From assembly GCF_004193775.1 (NCBI RefSeq), contig NC_041006.1, forward strand, positions 19,461,398-19,525,397: a stretch of 64,000 nt of DNA, read 5' to 3'. The notes beneath the pieces are model-generated. The model did no database searches. It was not told where the DNA came from and saw only the letters and a program-made list of their open reading frames with translations. This DNA is from Glycine soja. Its lineage: Eukaryota > Streptophyta > Magnoliopsida > Fabales > Fabaceae. The position numbers were made by a program, and so were the translations under genes. Positions 56,981 through 64,000 of the stretch are shown in pieces (position 1 is the stretch's first letter; each line of letters begins with the position of its first letter).

Positions 56981-57217
56981 GAAACTTGTATGGTCTCTCA
57001 GACCTTGACTGGATACGACTTCTTTTTTGAAATAAAATGAGTTGGTCCCATGTTTCTACTCCAAAAAGCTTGTGCAAATCAAATCACTCCTACATTTCAT
57101 CTCTAGCATGCATTTTCTTTCTTTACCCACTCCTCACGTTTGGTTTTTTAGGGAAAAAACACCATAACTAAACGCGCCGCAAGGGATCCCTATCGCACCA
57201 GATCCAAATCTAAAACG

Positions 57218-60200
57218 ATGGGTGATCAAGAGGAGACGCAGGAACAGATGAAAGCCGACATGTCGGCTCTGAAAGAACAAATGGCCTCTATGATGGAGGC
57301 CATGTTAAGTATGAAGCAGCTCATAGAGAAGAACGCGGCCACCGCTGCCGCTGTCAGTTCGGCTGCCGAAGCAGACCCGGCTCTCTTGGCAACTACGCAC
57401 CATCCTCCCTCAAACATAGTAGGACGGGGAAGGGACACACTGGGGCACGATGGCAGCCCTTACCTGGGATACAACCGAGCGACTTACCCTTATGGATTGC
57501 CGCCCAACTATTCACCACCCGTCTTGCAAGAAGATGCGGGCCACACTGCTTCTCCCGTCCATGAAAGAGAGCCTCCTCAGCAGCCCGATGAAGTCCACAA
57601 AGACCCTCAAGATTATGCTCGAAGGGATGTCGAGTTCTATCCCCCGATCCCCGAAGGGCCGGCACCAGGCACGTTGCCTCAACCCAACATCGCAGCATCA
57701 CCAATAGTTTTGTCCACGGAAGGGCCGCCCCCAGCAACTGAAGAAAGGAGGAAGCTCGATCTCCTTGAGGAAAGATTGAGGGTTGTGGAAGGATTTGGGG
57801 ACTATCCATTTGCAGACATGACGGATCTTTGCTTAGTACCCGATGTTGTTATTCCCCCGAAGTTCAAAGTGCCGGACTTCAACAAGTATAAAGGGACGAC
57901 TTGTCCCAAAAACCATCTCAAAATGTACTGCCGTAAGATGGGCGCCCACTCTAAAGATGAAAAGCTGTTGATACACTTCTTTCAGGATAGCTTGGCCGGA
58001 GCTGCGGTAGTGTGGTACACTAATTTGGAAGCTTCCCGTATCCGTACTTGGAAGGATCTGATTACCGCCTTCCTAAGGCAGTATCAGTACAATTCTGATA
58101 TGGCTCCTGACCGTACTCAACTGCAGAATATGTTCAAGAAAGAGGGTGAAACCTTTAAAGAATATGCGCAGCGATGGAGGGATTTGGCGGCACAAGTAGC
58201 TCCTCCCATGGTTGAGAGAGAGATGATCACCATGATGGTAGACACTCTGCCAGTGTTCTACTATGAGAAGCTAGTGGGTTACATGCCATCCAGCTTTGCG
58301 GATCTGGTGTTTGCCGGGGAAAGAATCGAGGTTGGATTGAAAAGAGGAAAGTTTGATTACGTGTCCTCCACAAACGCGAATGCCAAAAGAATCGGGGCAA
58401 CACGGGCAAAAAGGAAGGAAGGAGATGCCCATGCCGTCTCTTCAACACCCGCGTGGGTCAAACCCCAGCAAACACCTCATTGTACCCATCAGTACGCGCA
58501 ACATCACCCAAGCTTCTCGGCTCATGCTGGGAACGCCTCTAGTTCAACACCCGTGCAGCCTAAGGCACCCACCCAGAGGGAAGCTCCCCAAGTTCCGACT
58601 CCGAACACGACTCGACCGGCCGGTAATTCCAACACGACAAGGAACTTCCCTCCGAGGCCATTGCCGGAATTCACCCCGCTCCCAATGACGTACGAAGATC
58701 TTCTACCATCCCTCATCGCCAATCATTTGGCCGTGGTAACTCCCGGAAGGGTCCTCGAACCCCCTTTCCCGAAGTGGTATGACCCTAACGCAACTTGCAA
58801 GTACCATGGGGGTGTCCCGGGGCATTCCGTCGAAAAATGCTTGGCCCTTAAATACAAGGTCCAACATTTAATGGATGCCGGATGGCTGACTTTCCAAGAG
58901 GATCGGCCCAATGTGAGAACCAACCCGCTCGCCAATCATGGAGGGGGAGCGGTTAATGCAGTTGAGTCCGATAGGCCGCACAGGTCTAAACCTTTAAGGG
59001 ATGTGGCAACCCCTAGGAGGTTTATCTTTGAGGCCCTACAAAAAGGAGGTGTGATTCCCCATAGTGGGTGTAAGGAGGATTCCTGTCTGCTACACTCCGG
59101 CGAGCTGCATGACATGGAGACGTGTTTGGGAGTAGAGGAATTGTTACAGCGGATGATAGATCAAGGTCGACTGGAAGTCGGCAGTGAAGGAAAAGAAGAG
59201 CAGCATATATGCATGCAGTCTACGGAGGGGAGCGGTATTGCGAAGCCCAAACCCTTGGTGATATACTTCACTAAAAGCGCAGCTTCGCAAAAGCCCGGAC
59301 ACCCCTTAATAGCCAAACCTGTTCCTTTCCCGTACCAAAATAGTCACGCGGTCCCGTGGAGATATACACCTCCGGGGAAGAAGGAAGAAGAAGTCACTGA
59401 CGTCAGCTCGCTGTCAGCTAAAGTAACAAATATCACGGGACTGAGTGGTGTGACCCGTAGTGGTCGTGTGTTCGCACCTCCGGACCTACCAGTCCAACCC
59501 GCCGACGTCAAGGGAAAAGGAAAAGTGGTGGAGGAACAAGATGGCGAAGCACCCCACGCTTCGAATAAAGATATTCCAGCAAAGGGTCCCCCGGAGAAAA
59601 AGGATGGTAGAAAGGAGGTGTCGCTAGAGGAAGCCAGCGAGTTCCTTCGGATAATTCAGCAGAGCGAATTCAAGGTTATCGAACAGCTCAACAAAACCCC
59701 GGCTAGGGTCTCGCTGTTGGAGTTACTTATGAGCTCCGAGCCTCATCGGGCTCTGCTAGTAAAAGTGCTGAACGAGGCTCACGTGGCCCAAGATATCTCG
59801 GTAGAAGGTTTCGGAGGGCTGGTCAACAATATCACTGCCAACAACTATCTTGCCTTCGCCGAAGAAGAAATCCCCGCCGAGGGTAGAGGGCATAATAAGG
59901 CTTTACACGTATCAGTCAAGTGTATGGACCATATCGTAGTCAAGGTACTCATCGATAATGGTTCCAGTTTAAACGTGATGCCTAAGAGCACTTTGGAGAA
60001 GTTACCATTCAATGCTTCCCACTTAAAACCAAGTTCAATGGTGGTTCGGGCCTTCGACGGCACTCGCCGAGAGGTTAGGGGAGAGATCGATCTCCCAGTA
60101 CAAATAGGCCCTCACACCTGTCAAGTCACCTTCCAAATAATGGATATTAACCCCCCTACAGCTGCCTGTTGGGGCGCCCGTGGATCCACTCAGTGGGAGT

Positions 60201-60229
60201 TGTGCCTTCTACACTCCACCAAAAGCTGA
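57218..60229 (+). CDS. Gag and start of protease, element D
   Basis: Starts at ATG 57218. Residues 1-45 are a coiled coil (MKADMSALKEQMASMMEAM); about 60-180 Pro-rich; about 180-360 the Retrotrans_gag capsid (VPDFNKYKGTTCPKNHLKMY, GAAVVWYTNLEASRIRTWKD, FKEYAQRWRDLAAQV). A zinc-knuckle-like CKYHGGVPGHSVEKC lies near residue 526 and a second Cys/His cluster near 615-640. The aspartic protease begins around residue 907 with VLIDNGSSLNVMP; the active-site Asp is in Asp-Asn-Gly where most retroelements have Asp-Thr/Ser-Gly. The true frame is lost near 60150 at a run of C, and the last ~25 codons to 60229 are out of frame. Confidence 0.88.
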   Translation: MGDQEETQEQMKADMSALKEQMASMMEAMLSMKQLIEKNAATAAAVSSAAEADPALLATTHHPPSNIVGRGRDTLGHDGSPYLGYNRATYPYGLPPNYSPPVLQEDAGHTASPVHEREPPQQPDEVHKDPQDYARRDVEFYPPIPEGPAPGTLPQPNIAASPIVLSTEGPPPATEERRKLDLLEERLRVVEGFGDYPFADMTDLCLVPDVVIPPKFKVPDFNKYKGTTCPKNHLKMYCRKMGAHSKDEKLLIHFFQDSLAGAAVVWYTNLEASRIRTWKDLITAFLRQYQYNSDMAPDRTQLQNMFKKEGETFKEYAQRWRDLAAQVAPPMVEREMITMMVDTLPVFYYEKLVGYMPSSFADLVFAGERIEVGLKRGKFDYVSSTNANAKRIGATRAKRKEGDAHAVSSTPAWVKPQQTPHCTHQYAQHHPSFSAHAGNASSSTPVQPKAPTQREAPQVPTPNTTRPAGNSNTTRNFPPRPLPEFTPLPMTYEDLLPSLIANHLAVVTPGRVLEPPFPKWYDPNATCKYHGGVPGHSVEKCLALKYKVQHLMDAGWLTFQEDRPNVRTNPLANHGGGAVNAVESDRPHRSKPLRDVATPRRFIFEALQKGGVIPHSGCKEDSCLLHSGELHDMETCLGVEELLQRMIDQGRLEVGSEGKEEQHICMQSTEGSGIAKPKPLVIYFTKSAASQKPGHPLIAKPVPFPYQNSHAVPWRYTPPGKKEEEVTDVSSLSAKVTNITGLSGVTRSGRVFAPPDLPVQPADVKGKGKVVEEQDGEAPHASNKDIPAKGPPEKKDGRKEVSLEEASEFLRIIQQSEFKVIEQLNKTPARVSLLELLMSSEPHRALLVKVLNEAHVAQDISVEGFGGLVNNITANNYLAFAEEEIPAEGRGHNKALHVSVKCMDHIVVKVLIDNGSSLNVMPKSTLEKLPFNASHLKPSSMVVRAFDGTRREVRGEIDLPVQIGPHTCQVTFQIMDINPPTAACWGARGSTQWELCLLHSTKS

Positions 60230-60815
60230 AATTCGTAGTGGAGGGGCACTTGGTCATCGTGTCAGGCGAGGAAGATATCTTGGTAAGCTGCCCATCCTCC
60301 ATGCCTTATGTGGAAGCCGCAGAAGAATCGTTAGAAACTGCTTTCCAGTCTTTTGAGGTGGTCAGCATTTCCTCCGTAGACTCCCTCTTTGGGCAGCCTT
60401 GTCTGTCCGATGCAGCGGTAATGATGGCCCGAGTTATGTTGGGGAACGGTTATGAACCCGGGATGGGTTTAGGCAAAAACAACGGCGGCATAACTAGCCT
60501 GATAAATACCCAAGGAAATCGTGGGAAGTATGGTTTAGGCTATAAGCCCACTCAGGCGGACATGAAAAGAAGCATCGCGGGAAGGAAGAACAGTGGTCAA
60601 AGTTCGCGTTGGAGACAAGAAGGTGAAGGAAGCCCTCCCTGCCACATAAGTAGAAGCTTTATAAGCGCGGGTTCGAGAGACAAAGGTCAAGCGTTCGCGA
60701 TATGCGAAGATGATGTTCCGAGTACTTTGGATTTGGTACGACCATGCCCTCCTGATTTCCAGCTGGGAAATTGGCGAGTGGAGGAACGCCCCGGCATTTA
60801 CGCAACAAGCATAAT
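60169..60815 (+). CDS. End of protease and G-patch-like region, element D
   Basis: Continues gag-protease in the next frame (one base missing near 60150). It starts with the protease C-terminal GRPWIHSVGVVPSTLHQKLKF, then a linker, then a Gly-rich segment at about 60430-60550 (LGNGYEPGMGLGKNNGG and KYGLGYKP) resembling a G-patch, an RNA-binding motif also fused to protease in some retroviruses. The ORF formally stops at 60817-60819, but that TAA is formed by the donor of a putative intron, so it is probably not used after splicing. The first in-frame ATG is not a genuine start; this is an internal polyprotein segment. Confidence 0.8.
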
Positions 60816-60994
60816 GTAAACCTTTACGGTTTTAAAAGCTCTATAGTTGGGCCTAGGCTTTAGAGTTTTTCCTTTTGTTAAGGCTTTGTGTCTTTTGTTT
60901 TTGAATTTATAATACAAGGATCTTTCTTCATCTGTTCCTGGTCTCTACCCATTCTCATTCATTTGCATGTTTACTTCTTTTTCTGAAACGGCAG
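60816..60994 (+). other. Putative spliced intron between protease and RT, element D
   Basis: 179 nt with donor GTAAAC at 60816 and acceptor ACGGCAG at 60994, T-rich (TTTTCCTTTTGTT, CTTCTTTTTCTG) and with in-frame stops. Splicing would join the first two bases of a codon (60814-60815) to 60995 and keep the frame into SDDESPEGT...WDPPIDFERE and RT. Ogre elements are known to splice an intron at this position. Confidence 0.75.
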
Positions 60995-62750
60995 ATCCGA
61001 TGACGAGTCCCCCGAAGGTACTAATACCTGGGACCCGCCTATCGACTTCGAGCGAGAAATGAATCAAACGGAAGATGAAGGAGATGAGGATGTGGGACTT
61101 CCCCCAGAACTAGAAAGAATGGTCGCCCATGAGGACCAAGAAACGGGGCCTCATCAAGAAGAAACAGAGCTAGTAGACTTAGGAATTGGCAGTGGAAAGA
61201 GGGAAGTAAAGATAGGTATAGGTATTACCGCACCTATCCGTGAAGAATTAATAATCCTGCTAAAAGACTACCAAGACATCTTTGCTTGGTCATACCAAGA
61301 TATGCCCGGTTTGAGTTCTGACATTGTACAGCACCGATTACCTCTAAATCCCGAGTGTTCCCCGGTAAAACAGAAACTGAGAAGGATGAAGCCCGAAACA
61401 TCCTTGAAGATAAAAGAAGAAGTGAAGAAGCAATTTGACGCTGGATTTCTGGCCGTCGCTCGGTATCCAGAATGGGTTGCCAACATCGTACCAGTTCCTA
61501 AAAAAGATGGGAAAGTACGAATGTGTGTAGATTATCGGGACCTGAATCGGGCCAGTCCCAAGGACAATTTTCCTTTACCACACATCGATATCCTCGTAGA
61601 TAACACGGCCAATTTCGCTTTATTTTCCTTCATGGACGGTTTCTCTGGTTACAATCAGATAAAGATGGCGCCCGAGGATATGGAAAAGACTACTTTCGTC
61701 ACCCTGTGGGGAACGTTCTGTTACAAGGTGATGTCCTTTGGACTCAAGAATGCCGGGGCAACTTATCAACGGGCCATGGTAGCTTTGTTCCATGATATGA
61801 TGCATCAAGAGATCGAGGTCTACGTGGATGACATAATTGCTAAATCTAAATCCGAGGAAGAACACCTTGTCAACCTGCGGAAATTGTTCGAAAGGCTTAA
61901 GAAATATCAATTAAGGTTGAACCCCGCTAAGTGTACCTTCGAGGTCAAATCAGGGAAATTGCTTGGTTTCATTGTAAGCCAGAAAGGGATAGAGGTAGAT
62001 CCCGAAAAAGTGAAGGCTATCCTTGAGATGCCAGAACCCCGTACAGAGAGGCAAGTCCGAGGTTTCCTGGGGCGCTTGAATTATATTGCCAGATTCATAT
62101 CGCAGCTCACCGCCATTTGTGAGCCGTTGTTTAAACTCTTGCGCAAAAACCAAACTGATCGGTGGAATGAGGATTGCCAAGAGGCTTTTGGAAGGATCAA
62201 AAAGTGCCTAATGAATCCTCCCGTGCTTATGCCACCAGTACCGGGAAGGCCTCTTATTTTGTACATGACAATCTTGGACGAATCAATGGGGTGTATGCTG
62301 GGGCAACATGACGAATCCGGGAAGAAAGAGCGCGCTGTTTACTGCCTAAGTAAGAAGTTCACGACCTGTGAGATGAATTACTCCTTGCTCGAGAGAACAT
62401 GTTATGCTTTAGTATGGGCATCCCATCGCCTAAGGCAGTACATGCTGAGCCATACTACCTGGTTGATATCCAAAATGGACCCCGTTAAGTACATCTTTGA
62501 AAAGCCAGCTCTCACAGGACGAATCGCCCGGTGGCAAGTCTTGCTATCTGAGTTTGATATAGTCTACGTCACCCAAAAGGCGATAAAAGGAAGCGCTTTG
62601 GCAGATTATTTGGCTCAACAGCCTCTTAACGACTACCAGCCCATGCATCCGGAGTTCCCGGATGAGGACATCATGGCCTTGTTCGAGGAAAGTTGGACGA
62701 AGATCGGGACAAATGGACTGTATGGTTTGACGGAGCTTCAAACATTCTAG
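60995..62750 (+). CDS. Reverse transcriptase and RNase H, element D
   Basis: The exon opens at 60995, with the first ATG at 61059. RT: PVPKKDGKVRMCVDYRDLN, first Asp region FSFMDGFSGYNQIKM, LKNAGATYQRAM and the catalytic YVDD at 61821-61832. Then the gypsy RNase H: LYMTILDESMGCMLGQHDE, YCLSKKFTTCEMNYS, and the connection region KGSALADYLAQQ. These synthesise DNA from the element's RNA and remove the RNA strand. All key residues are present. Frame is lost near 62693 in an A-rich site, so the final ~18 codons are spurious. Confidence 0.92.
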
Positions 62751-63375
62751 GTCATGGCGTTGGGGCCGTGTTGGTCTCTCCGGACAATCAATGTGTACCT
62801 TTCACAGCCAGGCTAGGATTCGACTGCACCAACAACATGGCCGAATATGAAGCATGTGCCTAGCTGTCCAGGCAGCAATTGACTCCAATGTCAAACTACT
62901 CAAGGTGTACGGCGACTCAGCGTTGGTAATCCATCAGCTGAGAGGGGAATGGGAAACTAGAGATCCCAAGATGATACCCTGCAAAGCCTATATCAAGGAA
63001 TTGGCTAAGACTTTCGATGAGATCTCCTTCCATCATGTTCCCCGCGAGGAAAATCAAATGGCGGACGCACTCGCTACGTTGGCGTCTATGTTCCAGCTAA
63101 CACCGCACGGGGATCTACCCTACATTGAATTTTGGTGTCGTGGCAAACCCGCACATTGTTGCCAAGTGGAAGAGGAACGGGACGGAAAGCCTTGGTATTT
63201 CGACATCAAGCGATATGTCGTAAGCAAAGAATACCCGCCAGAGATTGCCGACAATGATAAAAGGACATTGAGGAGGTTGGCAGCCGGTTTCTTCATGAGC
63301 GGAAGCATACTGTATAAAAGAAGTCACGACATGACACTCCTGCGGTGTGTGGATGCCAGGAGGCAAATCACATGA
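62690..63375 (+). pseudogene. Second (Tat-type) RNase H and linker, element D
   Basis: Starts in another frame with WTVWFDGASNILGHGVG (first catalytic Asp), TNNMAEYEA, then shifts again near 62861 and continues in the 62854-63375 ORF with LLKVYGDSALVIHQL and REENQMADALATLAS. This extra RNase H is separate from the RT-linked one and typical of the Tat lineage. After it comes the start of integrase (LRRLAAGFFMSGSILYKR), and the frame breaks again near 63356. Confidence 0.85.
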
Positions 63376-64000
63376 TCGAAGAAGTCCATGAGGGCTCGTT
63401 TGGAATGCACGCCAACGGGCATGCTATGGCCAGGAAGATCATAAGAGCAGGTTATTACTGGCTTACCATGGAAAGTGATTGTTGTGTCCATGTGAGGAAG
63501 TGCCACAAATGTCAAGCATTCGCAGATAATGTCAATGCCCCACCACATCCTCTGAATGTCATGTCCGCCCCTTGGCCTTTCTCCATGTGGGGAATAGATG
63601 TCATCGGGGCCATTGAGCCCAAGGCTCGAATGGTCATCGCTTCATCCTCGTAAGCGATAGATATTTCACCAAGTGGGTCGAGGCGGCTTCATATACCAAT
63701 GTCACGAGGAATGTGGTGGTCAGGTTCATTAAGAAAGAGATCATTCTGCCGATATGGTTTGCCAAGGAAGATTATCACGGACAACGGCACCAACCTGAAT
63801 AATAAGATGATGGCGGAAATGTGCGAGGAGTTTAAAATCCAGCATCACAATTCCACGCCCTACCGGCCAAAGATGAATGGAGCCGTGGAAGCGGCCAATA
63901 AGAATATCAAAAAGATTATCCAAAAGATGACCGTGTCATACAAGGATTGGCACGAGATGCTCCCATTCGCGTTACAACGGTTACCGGACTTCAGTGCGAA
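63345..64000 (+). pseudogene. Integrase, element D, broken and cut by the window edge
   Basis: The HHCC finger (EEVHEGSFGMHANGH, CHKCQAF) and core start (MWGIDVIGAI with the first catalytic Asp) are in the ORF ending at 63653. Later frames show FTKWVEAASYTNV, ITDNGTNLNNKMM (second Asp) and PKMNGAVEAANKNIKK (Glu). Apparent 1-nt indels lie near 63627, 63651, 63663, 63748 and 63985. The C-terminal part, 3' region and 3' LTR are outside the window. Confidence 0.88.

Larger units (their letters stand above)
20137..64000 (+). mobile_element. Element G: Athila/Calypso-like Ty3/gypsy element, interrupted twice
   Basis: The 5' LTR (20137-21252), tRNA-Asp primer site and Athila-type gag are on the plus strand. 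Gag stops at 22508 for element B and resumes at 37849, and stops again at 38804 for element C. Since C runs past the window edge, the rest of G lies to the right. AACCA (20132-20136) is the candidate left target-site copy. Everything from 22509-37848 and from 38805 on is foreign to G. Gag already has several stops, so G is defective. Confidence 0.85.
38805..64000 (-). mobile_element. Element C: Tat-type element with gag, long 3' region and no visible pol
   Basis: The 3' LTR is 38805-40332, followed by a polypurine tract, about 10 kb of non-coding modules (with insertions), then gag on the minus strand (52231-50514) and leader sequence to 52603, where element D inserted. Between the gag end and the minisatellite remnant I find no protease, RT, RNase H or integrase, so pol appears deleted. 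The 5' LTR must lie right of the window. C is itself inserted in G's gag. It contains an Athila solo LTR, a copia-type solo LTR, an AP-4 sigma-like exon and element D. Confidence 0.75.
52604..64000 (+). mobile_element. Element D: Tat/Ogre-like Ty3/gypsy element, 5' part
   Basis: The 5' LTR (52604-54242), primer site, ORF1 (55115-56980), gag-protease (from 57218), G-patch-like region, putative intron (60816-60994), RT-RNase H, second RNase H and integrase are in order; the 3' part is beyond the window. An ORF ahead of gag and a spliced segment between protease and RT are established hallmarks of Ogre; the second RNase H is a Tat trait. ORF1 and the first 980 codons of gag-protease are uninterrupted, whereas pol has about nine apparent 1-nt indels. 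Confidence 0.92.

Overview
The window looks like repeat-dense (probably pericentromeric) DNA of a legume, most likely Glycine (soybean) or a close relative. The reasons are a Sirevirus-like Ty1/copia element, Athila/Calypso-like and Tat/Ogre-like Ty3/gypsy elements, and very many GTAATCGATTAC palindromes. The species is inferred from familiarity with these families, not from a search. I see no intact host gene. The only host-gene piece I recognise is a single AP-4 sigma-like exon buried in retrotransposon sequence.

The layout is a stack of nested insertions, most supported by 5-bp target-site duplications (TSDs). Left block: element E, a minus-strand Tat-lineage gypsy, runs from its 5' LTR near 18871-19560 leftward through gag, protease, RT and RNase H to 3595. 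It is split by a complete Sirevirus-like copia element (4516-13750, TSD GCAAT) and by a solo Tat-type LTR (14899-16983, TSD ACTGT). An Athila LTR (2830-3594) cuts E's left end and is itself cut by element F (1-2829).

Right block: Athila-like element G starts at 20137 (plus strand, tRNA-Asp primer site). Its gag is split twice. The first split is element B (22509-37848, TSD GCTGG), a minus-strand Tat-type deletion derivative dominated by an 8.7-kb, 24-bp minisatellite. The second is element C (38805 to beyond the window, minus strand), which has an LTR, a very long 3' non-coding region and gag, but no visible pol. C carries an Athila solo LTR (45635-46804, TSD CTCGC), a copia-type solo LTR (about 49283-50139), the AP-4 sigma exon, and element D (52604 to window end, plus strand).

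D is the best-preserved gypsy element: LTR with TATA box, primer site, an ORF1 ahead of gag, gag-protease, a G-patch-like segment, a frame-preserving putative intron, RT-RNase H, a second RNase H, and integrase running off the edge. Its pol has about nine apparent 1-nt indels, mostly near homopolymers.

Patterns not explained by coding content: the 24-bp minisatellite unit is a hairpin whose arms co-vary; it is organised in 743-bp higher-order repeats; and GTAATCGATTAC palindromes occur in pairs at a constant 20-21 bp offset in different retrotransposon families.
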